A stretch of DNA of 64,000 nt from Aminobacter anthyllidis (GCF_018555685.1 NZ_JAFLWW010000002.1:496001-560000), one strand, 5' to 3'. Shown: positions 20,024 through 29,162, numbered from the stretch's first letter. Numbers and translations are program-made. The notes: generated from the letters alone by a model not told the origin.

Positions 20024-20038
20024 CATACGCCACGTATG
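20024..20038. promoter_or_regulatory. TetR operator copy 3
   Basis: CATACGCCACGTATG is a perfect palindrome with the same arms as copy 2, 30 bases (about three helical turns) further right and 36 bases before the first MFS ATG. Spacing on one DNA face suggests cooperative binding. Confidence 0.8.
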
Positions 20039-20074
20039 TAAGTGGCGCATCCTCAAGTTTCCAGGAGTGCTTCG

Positions 20075-21295
20075 ATGCACAATCCGTATGGTGAAATCTT
20101 CAGAGTCCCCGGAGCCAAGGGCTTCGCAGCAGCAGCCTTCATCGCCCGCTTGCCAATCGCCATGGCCCCTATCGGTATCGTTGCGATGCTGTCGCAGACG
20201 CACGGTGAATATTGGCTGGCCGGCGCAGTCTCGGCCACCTTCGCCTTGACCAATGCCTTTGCCGCCCCGCAGATATCTCGCAGGATCGATCGGTTCGGCC
20301 AGGCTGCCGTGGCTGTCCCCGCCACGATCATCTCCGTCATCGCCTTTGTCATATTGCTCATCGCAACCCGCTACGACTGGCCGGCCTGGACGCTGTTCGT
20401 CTCGGCTTTCCTGGCGGCGGCCATGCCAAGCGTGCCAGCCATGGTCCGGGCGCGCTGGACCGAAATCTTCCGCGACCGACCAGAACTCAACACTGCCTTC
20501 GCCTTTGAATCGGTCGCCGACGAATTGGTCTATGTTGCCGGCGCCTCGATTTCCGTCGGCCTGAGTGTAGCCTTTTTTCCGGAAGCGGGAATGCTGGCCA
20601 GCACGCTGTTCCTTGCCCTTGGCATGATTGCCTTCATCCTGCAGCGGTCCAGCGAACCCAAGGTCAGGACGCCGGAACTTGCAAGCGGTGGCTCGGCGAT
20701 CATGTTGCGACCCGTTCAGATCATAACGTTGGCGCTCATCTTCGTCGGTGCGATCTTCGCCACCGCCGAGATAAGCGCCGTCGCGATCACCAAGGAGCTC
20801 GGCCAGCCGACCGCCGCCAGCCTCGTCATCGGCGTCTATGCCGCCGGTTCGCTTGTCGTCGGCCTGATCGTCGGAGCGTTGAACCTCAAGGCACCGAAGC
20901 AGCGCCTGCTCGCCATCTCGATCGCCATCGTTGCGCTGACCACGTTGCCCTTGCTGGTCGCCGACACGGTGCCGCTTCTTGCGCTCGCCATTTTCGTCAG
21001 CGGCGTTGCGATCTCTCCCACCTTCATCATGGCCTTCGGCCTGATCGAGCGGCGGGTGCCGGAAGCGATGCTGACCGAAGGCATCACCTGGGTGATGACC
21101 GGTATCGGCATCGGCATGGCGCTAGGTGCCTTCGTGGCAGGCTGGGTGGTCGACAATTTCGGCGCACAGAACGGTTTCTGGGTGTCGGTGGCCGCAGGCG
21201 CGATCTCCTTCCTGGTCGTCCTTCTCGGTCAGAAAGCACTTGCCGGCGAGGACGAAGTCGAGTTGCCGCAAGCAGCACCACAAGCGGCGGAGTGA
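20075..21295 (+). CDS. MFS transporter, first of two tandem paralogs
   Basis: The 406-residue protein has about 12 hydrophobic segments and an MFS layout, with QTHGEYWLAGAVSATFAL in helix 2 and a PQISRRIDRFGQ cytoplasmic loop after it. AGGAG lies 8 bases before the ATG at 20075. The transported compound is unknown; drug or metabolite efflux is inferred from the TetR neighbour. It is about half identical by eye to the next gene and starts with a very similar sequence (MHNPYGEIFRVPGAKGF). Confidence 0.88.
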   Translation: MHNPYGEIFRVPGAKGFAAAAFIARLPIAMAPIGIVAMLSQTHGEYWLAGAVSATFALTNAFAAPQISRRIDRFGQAAVAVPATIISVIAFVILLIATRYDWPAWTLFVSAFLAAAMPSVPAMVRARWTEIFRDRPELNTAFAFESVADELVYVAGASISVGLSVAFFPEAGMLASTLFLALGMIAFILQRSSEPKVRTPELASGGSAIMLRPVQIITLALIFVGAIFATAEISAVAITKELGQPTAASLVIGVYAAGSLVVGLIVGALNLKAPKQRLLAISIAIVALTTLPLLVADTVPLLALAIFVSGVAISPTFIMAFGLIERRVPEAMLTEGITWVMTGIGIGMALGAFVAGWVVDNFGAQNGFWVSVAAGAISFLVVLLGQKALAGEDEVELPQAAPQAAE

Positions 21296-21335
21296 GGCAA
21301 CACACACCAGTCAAAACCTCTCCCGTCTGTGCCAA

Positions 21336-21359
21336 CGAGCCGCCTCTTCAGGCGGCTCG
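21336..21359 (+). terminator. Intercistronic hairpin between the two MFS genes
   Basis: CGAGCCGCC and GGCGGCTCG form a perfect 9-bp stem with a 6-base loop. No U-run follows (ACTATATATG), so it may attenuate or stabilise the transcript rather than end it. It could set different expression levels for the two transporters. Confidence 0.55.
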
Positions 21360-21402
21360 ACTATATATGAAATTTCAGATATCTCCCCTCCCGGTGAATC
21401 CA

Positions 21403-22611
21403 ATGCGTAATCCGTACAACGAAATCTTCAAGGCGCCCGGCGCCAAGGCGTTCTCCGCCACCGGCTTCATCGCGCGGCTGCCGCTCGCGATGATCACGCT
21501 CGGCATCGTCACGATGCTGTCGGAAACCCACGGCGAGTATTGGCTTGCGGGCGCGGTAGCGGCGACATTTGCGTTTTCCAACGCGCTGATCGCCCCTCAG
21601 GTGTCGCGCCTAGTCGACCGCTACGGCCAGCGCCGCATCCTCATTCCCGGCACCATCGTCGCCGTTGCGGCGCTGAGCAGCCTGATGCTCGCAACCCGCT
21701 ACGGCGCGCCAAACTGGGCCCTGTTCATGTTTGCCGTCCTCGGCGGCACCATGCCGAGCATGAGCGCTTTCGTGCGCGCACGCTGGACCGAGATCTATCG
21801 CGGCTCGCCGAAGCTGCACACCGCCTTTGCCTTCGAATCCGTCGTCGACGAGGTCATCTTCATGACCGGTCCGATCGTTGCCATCGGCCTCAGCGTCGGC
21901 CTGTTTCCAGAAGCAGGCCCGCTTGTCGCCACGACGCTTCTTGCCGTCGGCAATTTCCTCTTCGCGGCGCAGAAGTCGACGGAGCCGCCGGTCCACGCCC
22001 AGGACAAATCAGGCGGCAAGTCGGTCATCTGGCTCGGCTCGATGCAGATCCTGGTGCTGACGCTGATCGCCATCGGCGCCATCTTCGGCACCGCGGAGGT
22101 AACCGCGGTTGCCTTCGCCGAAGCCCAGGGCAACAAGGCCTCGGCAGGCTTTGCACTGTCGGCCTATGCCGCCGGCTCGCTCATCGCCGGCCTTGCCTTC
22201 GGCGCACTGAAGCTCAAGCTTGCCTTGCCGCGCCAGTTGCTCCTGGCGATCGCCTTGGCGGCACTCACCACCTTCCCGCTGATGATCGTAGGCAGCATCC
22301 CGACGCTGGCGGTGGTGCTGTTCGTCGCCGGCGTCGCCGTCTCGCCGACAATCATCATCTCGATGGCGCTGGTGGAAAAGATCGTTCCGTCGTCCAAGCT
22401 CACCGAGGGCATGACCTGGGCGATCACCGGCATCGGCATCGGCATGGCTGTGGGGTCTTCGGCATCGGGCTGGTTCATCGACAACTTCGGCCCGACCAGC
22501 GGCTTCTTCGTCTCGATGCTCGCCGGCTTCCTCGCCTTGTTGGTCACCCTTGTCGGACAAGGCACCTTCCGGCGTTCGACATCGAGCCTCGTTCCGGCTC
22601 CTGCCGAGTAG
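21403..22611 (+). CDS. MFS transporter, second of two tandem paralogs
   Basis: The 402-residue protein matches the preceding MFS gene along its full length, sharing THGEYWLAGAV, VRARWTEI, AFAFESV and the IGIGMA segment near the C-terminus. I chose the ATG at 21403 (MRNPYNEIFKAPGAKAF) by alignment to its neighbour; an in-frame ATG at 21367 would add 12 residues. This looks like an old gene duplication under one TetR regulator. Whether the two work separately or as a pair is unknown. Confidence 0.88.
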   Translation: MRNPYNEIFKAPGAKAFSATGFIARLPLAMITLGIVTMLSETHGEYWLAGAVAATFAFSNALIAPQVSRLVDRYGQRRILIPGTIVAVAALSSLMLATRYGAPNWALFMFAVLGGTMPSMSAFVRARWTEIYRGSPKLHTAFAFESVVDEVIFMTGPIVAIGLSVGLFPEAGPLVATTLLAVGNFLFAAQKSTEPPVHAQDKSGGKSVIWLGSMQILVLTLIAIGAIFGTAEVTAVAFAEAQGNKASAGFALSAYAAGSLIAGLAFGALKLKLALPRQLLLAIALAALTTFPLMIVGSIPTLAVVLFVAGVAVSPTIIISMALVEKIVPSSKLTEGMTWAITGIGIGMAVGSSASGWFIDNFGPTSGFFVSMLAGFLALLVTLVGQGTFRRSTSSLVPAPAE

Positions 22612-22634
22612 AACGATCCGAATAGAGCGATCAA

Positions 22635-22662
22635 GGCACGGCACGCGAAAGCGGGCCGTGCC
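22635..22662 (+). terminator. Hairpin after the second MFS gene
   Basis: GGCACGGC (22635-22642) pairs with GCCGTGCC (22655-22662) around a 12-base loop. It lies 23 bases after the MFS stop and just before the convergent membrane-protein stop, so it may serve both strands. There is no U-run. Confidence 0.5.
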
Positions 22663-22670
22663 GATTGCGT

Positions 22671-23654
22671 TCAGACGTTCCTGGCAGACCCGTCCCAGCG
22701 CGACGCCTCGCCCGAACCGAAGGCCTTTTCCTTGAGCTCGCGAAACTTCGACGACGCCTCTTCCAGCTTCCGATCCCATTCCGGATTGGGCACCTGGCCT
22801 TCGATGACCTTGAAATAGACCTGCATCAGCGAGGCGACGGCAAAGGGTTCGATCAGTGCCGATTTGAACGCCCAGGCAAAGACGATCGCCAGAACGAAAG
22901 CCCAGCCGCCCAGCTCACCCGGCATGAAGTAGAGAATGGCCCCGGCCGGCGCGAGCATGAACAGGAAGATGAACAGCGACACGACCCAGACAACCAAGGA
23001 CAGCCAGACCGCGTTCTTGACCATGGTCTTGCCGTTCTGGGCGTAGAGCACGACGCCCTGCCGCGCGCTCTGCCATGGCGAGGTGCTGCCGATGCGGATG
23101 TTGTAGCCGAGGATGATCTCGTCGACATAGGTCAGCGACATGCGGACGATGGTGTTGAGGAACCGCACCAGGCCGTCGAGGCCGGGGATCGGCAGGAAGG
23201 CGGCAATGCCGCCGATCAGCCCAGTGATCGTCCGGATCACGCCCTTCACCAGCTGATCGAGGATGAAGAGCAAGCTCGCCTCGGTGAAGCGTTCGGTGAC
23301 GATTTCGCGCGCGTAGGAAATCTGGTTCTGGCCGCCTGGAATCTCGCGCCCGTCGATCAGGTGGACCATGACGGCAATGTGCCCGGCCTTGACGATGTAG
23401 AGAATGTATTCGCGGATCCAGTAGACCGCGACCGACACCACGCCGAAGCCGGCGATGCCGCCCCATAGCGCGAACGAAACCGGGCCGTCAGGGTCCGTTG
23501 CGATATGACCGACGCCGTAGCCGACGCCGGCGCCCGCGCCCATCGCCACGATGTAGGCGAGCGTGATGCCGAAATAGACGACCATGCGCAGCACGATGAA
23601 CGGCCAGGTGCGTGCCATGATCGCCAGGCTCTGGCCTATGCTGAAATCCCACAT
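22671..23654 (-). CDS. Polytopic membrane protein of unknown function
   Basis: The 327-residue protein begins MWDFSIGQSLAIMARTWPF and has about six hydrophobic segments, including a Gly-rich GAGAGVGYGVG stretch and a long LPIPGLDGLVRFL loop region. The C-terminus (about residues 285-327) is soluble and charged, with WDRKLEEASSKFRELKEKAF. I do not recognise the family. It is monocistronic, convergent with the MFS pair and upstream of nothing obvious on its strand. Confidence 0.75.
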   Translation of the reverse strand: MWDFSIGQSLAIMARTWPFIVLRMVVYFGITLAYIVAMGAGAGVGYGVGHIATDPDGPVSFALWGGIAGFGVVSVAVYWIREYILYIVKAGHIAVMVHLIDGREIPGGQNQISYAREIVTERFTEASLLFILDQLVKGVIRTITGLIGGIAAFLPIPGLDGLVRFLNTIVRMSLTYVDEIILGYNIRIGSTSPWQSARQGVVLYAQNGKTMVKNAVWLSLVVWVVSLFIFLFMLAPAGAILYFMPGELGGWAFVLAIVFAWAFKSALIEPFAVASLMQVYFKVIEGQVPNPEWDRKLEEASSKFRELKEKAFGSGEASRWDGSARNV

Positions 23655-23756
23655 ACCCGACTCCCCCCTAAGAGATGGACAGGAGGATGCGCCGCAGCCA
23701 GCGTATGTCAATCACCCCGGAGGCGGGTCAATCACCCCCGTTGTTCGGAGCCGAAA

Positions 23757-24854
23757 TCAGCGGATTTCGGTCTTGGCGATGCGGATGCCGAAGCCCTCTA
23801 GGCCGACATAGTGGCGCTCGCGCGAGGCAATCAGGTTGATCGACGAGATGCCAAGATCCTTGAGTATCTGCGCGCCGAGGCCGATCTGGCGCCATTCGTC
23901 CTCGCGGCGGCGCGCTTCTTCGTGATCCTCGCGCTCCGCTATCGGGCGGTTGCGGCCGAGATTGGACACGCCGACCGAGCCCTCGCGGAGATAGACGATG
24001 ACGCCGCGCTTGCCCTCGCCGAAGGTCTTCATGATGTCGTCGAGGCGGTTGCTGGTACCAAACACGTCGGTCACAACGTCCTCGGTGTGCAGACGTACTG
24101 GCACTTCCTCACCGTCGCGGATGTCGCCGAAGACGATGGCGAGGTGATGCATGACATCCCAGGGCAACGTGTAGGTGATGGCCTTCGCCTTGCCGGCCGG
24201 GGTTTCGATGTCGAAGCTATCGATGCGCTGGATCAGCGTTTCCTGGCGCTGGCGATAGGCGATGAGATCGGCGACCGAAACCTGCAGAAGGCTATTCTTC
24301 TCGGCGAAGGCCGCAACCTGCGGGCCGCGCATGACGGTGCCGTCGTCGTTCACCAGCTCCGAAATCACGCCGACCGGCGGCAGGCCGGCAAGCTTGCACA
24401 GGTCGACAGCGGCTTCGGTATGGCCCGAGCGCATCAGAACGCCGCCCTCGCGGGCGATCAGCGGGAAAATGTGGCCGGGGCGAACGAAATCCGAGCCGCC
24501 GACATTGGGATTGGCGAGATTGCGCACTGTCAGCGTGCGGTCGTCGGCCGAGATGCCGGTCGAGGTGCCGTGCTTGAAGTCGACGCTGACGGTAAAGGCG
24601 GTGGTGTGGGCGGAATCATTGTCGGCGACCATTGGCGCAAGGTTGAGCCGCCTGGCGTCTTCCTTCAGCATCGGCGTGCAGACGATGCCCGAAGTATGCC
24701 GCACGATGAAGGCCATCTTCTCGGCCGTGCAGTGGACCGCGGCAACGATCAGGTCGCCCTCGTTCTCGCGCCCGTCATCGTCCATGACGACCACGATCTC
24801 GCCGCGCTCGAAGGCGCGCAGCGCTTCGACAACTTTCTTCTGATCGTAGGGCAT
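23757..24854 (-). CDS. ribB: 3,4-dihydroxy-2-butanone-4-phosphate synthase with degenerate GTP cyclohydrolase II-like domain
   Basis: The N-terminal RibB domain (residues 1-205) makes the four-carbon riboflavin precursor and has intact VMDDDGRENEGDLI, HGTSTGISADDR and RSGHTEAAVDLCKLAG motifs. The C-terminal part (about 210-365) resembles RibA in layout, ending with a RQIGLGAQILKDLGIS segment. It contains no cysteine at all, so the zinc site and cyclohydrolase activity are absent. I therefore call it RibB with a vestigial RibA-like domain, not a bifunctional RibBA. It lies downstream of aroC on the same strand. Confidence 0.92.
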   Translation of the reverse strand: MPYDQKKVVEALRAFERGEIVVVMDDDGRENEGDLIVAAVHCTAEKMAFIVRHTSGIVCTPMLKEDARRLNLAPMVADNDSAHTTAFTVSVDFKHGTSTGISADDRTLTVRNLANPNVGGSDFVRPGHIFPLIAREGGVLMRSGHTEAAVDLCKLAGLPPVGVISELVNDDGTVMRGPQVAAFAEKNSLLQVSVADLIAYRQRQETLIQRIDSFDIETPAGKAKAITYTLPWDVMHHLAIVFGDIRDGEEVPVRLHTEDVVTDVFGTSNRLDDIMKTFGEGKRGVIVYLREGSVGVSNLGRNRPIAEREDHEEARRREDEWRQIGLGAQILKDLGISSINLIASRERHYVGLEGFGIRIAKTEIR

Positions 24855-24878
24855 GGCGTACTCGCTTGGCTCGTTTTG

Positions 24879-24941
24879 GCGAATAGGGAATAGAGACTAG
24901 CGAATAGAGGGAAACGGCACTATTCGCTACTCGCTATTCGC
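24879..24941. repeat. GCGAATAG direct and inverted repeats
   Basis: Two copies of GCGAATAG plus a GGAATAG on the left face CTATTCGC-CTACTCG-CTATTCGC on the right, making an imperfect inverted repeat that ends at the aroC stop. It fills nearly all of the aroC-ribB gap. In the RNA it could fold into a stem between the two coding regions. Confidence 0.65.
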
Positions 24942-26039
24942 TCATCTTCCCGTCTGTCCGCGATGGCGGAGATAATGGTCGGCGATCGCGCAGGCAACCA
25001 TCGCCTCGCCGATAGGAACCGCACGGATGCCGACGCACGGATCGTGGCGGCCCTTGGTCATCACATCGACGTCCTTGCCGTCCTTGTCGATCGACTTGCG
25101 CGGCGTCAGGATGGAGGAAGTCGGCTTGACGGCAAAACGGGCAATCACGTCCTGTCCGGTCGAGATGCCGCCCAATATGCCGCCGGCATTGTTGGACAGG
25201 AATATTGGCTGACCGTCATTGCCCATGCGCATCTCGTCGGCATTCTCTTCGCCCGATATGCGCGCGGCCTCGAAGCCGTTGCCGATCTCGACGCCCTTGA
25301 CGGCGTTGATCGACATCAGGTTGGAGGCGATGTCCTGGTCGAGCTTGGCATAGATCGGCGCGCCAAGGCCTGCCGGCACGCCCTCGGCTACGATCTCGAT
25401 CACGGCGCCGACCGACGAGCCCGACTTGCGGATGCCGTCGAGATAATCGGCAAAGACCTGGACCGAACCGGCATCAGGCGTGAAGAACGGATTTTCGGCG
25501 CTGCCGATGAAGTCCCAGTCCCAGTTGGCGCGGTCGATCGACTTCACGCCCATCGACACCAGCGCGCCACGCACCACCAGTCCCGGGACGATCTTGCGGG
25601 CAATGGCGCCGGCAGCGACACGCGACGCCGTCTCGCGCGCCGACGAACGGCCGCCGCCGCGATGGTCGCGCAGCCCGTATTTGACGTCATAGGCGTAGTC
25701 AGCATGGCCCGGGCGATATTGCCGCGCGATCTCGCCATAATCCTTGGAGCGCTGGTCGACATTCTCAATCATCATCGAGATCGGTGTACCAGTCGAAATC
25801 AGGGTCTCACCGTCCTCGTCCGTGATGACGCCCGAAAGCACCTTGACCTCGTCGGGCTCGCGGCGCTGGGTGACGAAGCGCGACTGGCCCGGCTTGCGCT
25901 TGTCGAGCTCGTCCTGGATGTCTTTCAGCGTGAAGCGGATACCGGGCGGGCAACCGTCGACAACGCAGCCAAGCGCCGGCCCATGGCTCTCACCCCAGGT
26001 GGTGACGCGAAACAGATGGCCGAAGGTGTTGTGCGACAT
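24942..26039 (-). CDS. aroC: Chorismate synthase
   Basis: AroC makes chorismate from EPSP with reduced FMN, the branch point for aromatic amino acids. The 365-residue protein has the family signatures [18 protein letters not shown], the [18 protein letters not shown] segment and the [19 protein letters not shown] segment, plus a [19 protein letters not shown]-terminus. The ATG at 26039 is the standard start ([16 protein letters not shown]). It may be in one transcript with ribB. Confidence 0.97.
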   Translation of the reverse strand: MSHNTFGHLFRVTTWGESHGPALGCVVDGCPPGIRFTLKDIQDELDKRKPGQSRFVTQRREPDEVKVLSGVITDEDGETLISTGTPISMMIENVDQRSKDYGEIARQYRPGHADYAYDVKYGLRDHRGGGRSSARETASRVAAGAIARKIVPGLVVRGALVSMGVKSIDRANWDWDFIGSAENPFFTPDAGSVQVFADYLDGIRKSGSSVGAVIEIVAEGVPAGLGAPIYAKLDQDIASNLMSINAVKGVEIGNGFEAARISGEENADEMRMGNDGQPIFLSNNAGGILGGISTGQDVIARFAVKPTSSILTPRKSIDKDGKDVDVMTKGRHDPCVGIRAVPIGEAMVACAIADHYLRHRGQTGR

Positions 26040-26074
26040 GCGAAGAGCCCTTTCCGGGGTATGGGCGCGTTCTA

Positions 26075-26118
26075 GCGCATGACCTCGAAAAGTAAAATTC
26101 CTTTTCGGACAGGATCGT
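26075..26118. repeat. Degenerate copy of the second-stem repeat
   Basis: GCGCATGACC, CGAAAAG (26086-26092), CTTTTCG (26101-26107) and GGATCG resemble the second stem of the elements at 1443 and 13660, including the terminal CATGA/GGATC. The first stem is absent. It lies just upstream of aroC. Confidence 0.45.
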
Positions 26119-26314
26119 TCGCCGATCCAGGATCATCGGGGCCTTTGCAGCTTTCAATCGGACGCCGTGCGCTCAATTTGCCGTTTTAGCAGTGGTCAAA
26201 CCGTGATCGGAGCCGATTTAGTTTTGACACATTCGGTTGGTTTCTGCTTCCTTCCAACCGCTCGTTAAACATTTTTGCCTCGCCCTTGCGGGGCGCAGAA
26301 AAAAGAGGACGACA

Positions 26315-26563
26315 ATGCGTACCCTTATTGGCGCCGTTGCCGCCGTGCTCATGATGTCAGGCGCTGCGCTGGCCGCCGAGGCCGAAGGTCAGGTCAAGTC
26401 CGTCGACAAGGACAAGGCAACCATCACGCTCTCCAACGGCAAGTCATACAAGCTGCCGGGCGAATTCGATGTCGACAACATCAAGCCGGGCATGGAAATC
26501 CTGCTGGCCTACGACGTGGTCGAAGGCGAGAACCTGATCACCGACATGGAACTGCCGCAGTAA
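26315..26563 (+). CDS. DUF1344 secreted small protein
   Basis: The 82-residue protein has a signal peptide (residues 1-20, ALAAEAEG) and a compact domain with QVKSVDKDKATITLSNGKSY and FDVDNIKPGMEILLAYDV, typical of DUF1344 (OB-like, unknown role, periplasmic). GAGGAC precedes the ATG by 5 bases. It is convergent with the phosphatase gene and lies 19 bases from its stop. Confidence 0.82.
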   Translation: MRTLIGAVAAVLMMSGAALAAEAEGQVKSVDKDKATITLSNGKSYKLPGEFDVDNIKPGMEILLAYDVVEGENLITDMELPQ

Positions 26564-26581
26564 AACGAAAATCCCCGGCCA

Positions 26582-27169
26582 CTAGAGCCAGTCGAGGCGG
26601 CCGTTTTCCACTCTCAGCACGCGGTCTTGGGGTATCTCCAGGGCCGCGGCTTTGTTTTTGGGCAGGTCTTCGACAAGCCTCGAGATGGCGCGCAAGACGC
26701 CACCATGGGTAACGCAGACCGTCGGCCGGGTCACCTCGACGAGCCAGGGCCGGATGCGGCAGGTGAGCATCTCGTAGCTCTCCGCGCCTTCGCCCGGCGG
26801 CACGAACTCCCACTTGTCCTTCAGCCGCGTGTCGCCAGCACCGGGTTCGTGCATCTCGAGCTCGGCGTAGGTAAAACCCTGCCAGTCGCCGAAGTTCACT
26901 TCGACAAGGCGCGGATCGGTCCGATAGGCCATGGGATCGAGCCCCATCGCCACGCGCAAGCGTTCCATCGTCTCGCGGGTGCGCCGCATCGGGCTCGCCA
27001 CGAAGTCGAAAACATCCGGATCAACAACGAGCCCAGCTAGCCGGCGACCGTTGCGGTCGGCCTGTTCGCGCCCCACCGCATCGATGTCGATGTCGGCCTG
27101 CCCCTGCAGGCGCTGCTCGGCGTTCCATGGCGTCTGGCCATGGCGCACGAAATAGATGAGCGGGGTCAT
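26582..27169 (-). CDS. Histidine phosphatase family protein (phosphoglycerate mutase-like)
   Basis: The 195-residue protein has the catalytic RHG motif in YFVRHGQTPWNAEQRLQGQ, the second Arg in SPMRRTRETM, and the second His in VTHGGVLRAI. The family includes cofactor-dependent mutases and many broad phosphatases; a mutase assignment is not supported by length (too short for PGAM1). It begins at ATG 27169; a TTG upstream is less likely. fabI starts 22 bases upstream of its 5' end in the same direction. Confidence 0.88.
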   Translation of the reverse strand: MTPLIYFVRHGQTPWNAEQRLQGQADIDIDAVGREQADRNGRRLAGLVVDPDVFDFVASPMRRTRETMERLRVAMGLDPMAYRTDPRLVEVNFGDWQGFTYAELEMHEPGAGDTRLKDKWEFVPPGEGAESYEMLTCRIRPWLVEVTRPTVCVTHGGVLRAISRLVEDLPKNKAAALEIPQDRVLRVENGRLDWL

Positions 27170-27190
27170 GGCCAAGCTGCGCGGGAGGGG

Positions 27191-28009
27191 TCAGTCCTTG
27201 ACGGCGGCGATGTCCGGCGCATCGACGGCCTTCATGCCGACGACATGGTAGCCGGAATCGACGTGATGCACTTCGCCGGTGACGCCGCGCGACAGATGCG
27301 ACAGGAAGTAGAGCGCGGAATCGCCGACCTCCTCGATCGAAACGGTGCGGCGCAGCGGCGCGTTGTATTCGTTCCACTTCAGGATGTAGCGGAAGTCGTC
27401 GATGCCGGATGCGGCGAGCGTCTTGATCGGACCAGCCGAGATCGCGTTGACGCGGATGTTCTTCGGGCCGAGGTCGACGGCGAGGTACTTCACGCTGGCT
27501 TCCAGTGCCGCCTTGGCAACGCCCATGACGTTGTAGTTCGGCATGACCTTTTCAGCCCCGTAGTAGGTCATGGTCAGCATCGAGCCGCCGTCGGTCATCA
27601 GCTTCTCGGCGCGCTGGGCGACCGCCGTGAACGAATAGACCGAAATGTCCATGGTGCGCAGGAAGTTGCCATGGCTGGTGTCGACGTAGCGGCCGGTCAG
27701 CTCGTCCTTGTCGGAGAAGCCGATGGCGTGGACGACGAAGTCGAGCTTGCCCCACTTCTCTTCCAGCTTGGCGAAGCATGCATCGATTGTCGTCATGTCG
27801 GTGACGTCGCAGTGCCCGCAGACGAAAGCACCGATTTCGGCGGCCAGCGGCTCGACACGCTTCTTCAGCGCATCGCCCTGATAGGTGAAGGCGAGCTCCG
27901 CGCCCTGGTCGGCACATGCCTTGGCAATGCCCCAGGCAATCGATCTGTTGTTGGCGACGCCGAGAATAAGGCCGCGCTTGCCGGCCATCAGGCCCTGTCC
28001 ACCCGCCAT
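27191..28009 (-). CDS. fabI: Enoyl-[acyl-carrier-protein] reductase (NADH)
   Basis: FabI completes each round of fatty acid elongation. The 272-residue short-chain reductase has the cofactor motif GVANNRSIAWGIA and the catalytic triad region YYGAEKVMPNYNVMGVAKAALE, with Tyr and Lys spaced YxxxxxxK. It also has AISAGPIKTLAASGI. I chose ATG 28009 (MAGGQGLMAGKRGLI). An alternative TTG lies 15 bases upstream. The classic triclosan-binding residues look conserved in this segment. The phosphatase gene follows 21 bases later. Confidence 0.95.
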   Translation of the reverse strand: MAGGQGLMAGKRGLILGVANNRSIAWGIAKACADQGAELAFTYQGDALKKRVEPLAAEIGAFVCGHCDVTDMTTIDACFAKLEEKWGKLDFVVHAIGFSDKDELTGRYVDTSHGNFLRTMDISVYSFTAVAQRAEKLMTDGGSMLTMTYYGAEKVMPNYNVMGVAKAALEASVKYLAVDLGPKNIRVNAISAGPIKTLAASGIDDFRYILKWNEYNAPLRRTVSIEEVGDSALYFLSHLSRGVTGEVHHVDSGYHVVGMKAVDAPDIAAVKD

Positions 28010-28123
28010 AAGAGCGCACTCCAATGCATGAATTGTTTCGGAGAGCCTATCGCATAGGCAATCTGCGCCTTCAAGCGTTGATACGCCGACACATCAAGGC
28101 CGGCACATCGCGCCGGCCCGCTT

Positions 28124-29074
28124 TCAGCTCTCGGACTTGCGCAGCAACTCCTCAAGCGCCGCATCGCCGCCTTCGGGCAGCATGACGCGGACATGGACGT
28201 ACAGGTCGCCATGACCGCCTGCCTTTTCGGGCAGGCCGCGTCCCTTGAGGCGCAGGACCTTGTCCGAACTCGACCACTCGGGAACCTTCACCGCCAGCCG
28301 GCCGGTAGGAGTCTCCACTGCCGCCTTGGCGCCGAGCACTGCCTCCTTGAGGCTCACAGGCAGGTCGACATGCAGGTCCCTGCCCTCCAGCCGGTAGCGC
28401 GGATGGCGGCGGAACCTGATCTTGACCAGCGCGTCGCCCGCCCCGCCAAGACCCGCCTCGCCCTGGCCCTTGAGCCTTATCGTCTGGCCGTCCTCGACAT
28501 ACTCAGGCAGTTTCACCGCCATCTTGCGGCCATCGGGGAACATCGCTGTCACCTTTGGCGCGGTCGCCGCTTCCTCGATGGTCACGTCGAGCGTGACATT
28601 GACGTCGGCGCCCGGTTGAGCGCGCTGTGCGCCCGGGCCACCGCCCATGCCTGCGCCGGCAGCAGCACCGGGGCCACGCTGGCCAAAGGAATCACCAAAA
28701 ATCTGGCTGAAGATATCGCCGGCATCGAAGGACCCGCCGCCCGGGCCGCCGGAGCGGAATTCGAAGCGTGAGTTGCCAGGACCAGTCTGCTGGCGGCGGA
28801 AGCCGCCAAATGGGTCGCCCCCGGCGGCACCTTCGAAGCCTTGGAAACGCGCCTTGCCCTCGGCGTCGATTTCGCCGTGGTCGAAAGCCACCTTCTTCTT
28901 CTCGTCGCCAAGAATCTCGTAGGCCTGGTTGGCGGCGGCAAAGCGTTCCTTCGCCTTCGGATCGTCCGGGTTCTGGTCCGGATGGTGCTTCTTGGCGAGC
29001 TTGCGGTAAGCCGCCTTGATGTCCTTGGCCGAGGCGTTCTTGGCAACGCCCAGCACCTCATAGGGGTCGCGCAT
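28124..29074 (-). CDS. DnaJ/CbpA-type co-chaperone without zinc finger
   Basis: The 316-residue protein has an N-terminal J domain with [14 protein letters not shown] (HPD intact), then a Gly/Phe-rich linker ([16 protein letters not shown] through GGGPGAQ), and C-terminal CTD I/II folds with [17 protein letters not shown] and [10 protein letters not shown]. It lacks the four CxxCxGxG repeats of true DnaJ, so it is a CbpA-like class B J protein. It would stimulate Hsp70 ATPase. It lies 114 bases upstream of fabI on the same strand. Confidence 0.93.
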   Translation of the reverse strand: MRDPYEVLGVAKNASAKDIKAAYRKLAKKHHPDQNPDDPKAKERFAAANQAYEILGDEKKKVAFDHGEIDAEGKARFQGFEGAAGGDPFGGFRRQQTGPGNSRFEFRSGGPGGGSFDAGDIFSQIFGDSFGQRGPGAAAGAGMGGGPGAQRAQPGADVNVTLDVTIEEAATAPKVTAMFPDGRKMAVKLPEYVEDGQTIRLKGQGEAGLGGAGDALVKIRFRRHPRYRLEGRDLHVDLPVSLKEAVLGAKAAVETPTGRLAVKVPEWSSSDKVLRLKGRGLPEKAGGHGDLYVHVRVMLPEGGDAALEELLRKSES

Positions 29075-29162
29075 GCTTCATTCCACAACAGAGAAAAGGG
29101 TTGGTCCATCCCTATATGCGCCTGGCTAGGAAGAAATTCCAGAGGCGGAAAGCCGCAACCCG

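Noticed and set aside
22671-23654. A named transporter for the polytopic membrane protein
   Set aside because: Hydrophobic segments are clear but no motif ties it to a known family.
23757-24854. Naming the gene ribBA as bifunctional
   Set aside because: The C-terminal domain has no cysteine, so the GTP cyclohydrolase II zinc site is absent.
26224-26229. TTGACA as a firm promoter for the DUF1344 gene
   Set aside because: No matching -10 box is visible at a 16-18 base spacing, so it was not annotated.
26582-27169. Phosphoglycerate mutase (gpmA)
   Set aside because: The protein is too short and lacks the typical PGAM1 insertions. It is left as a histidine phosphatase of unknown substrate.
28124-29074. 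Naming the J-protein dnaJ
   Set aside because: It lacks the zinc-finger repeats of DnaJ and has the CbpA-like layout.
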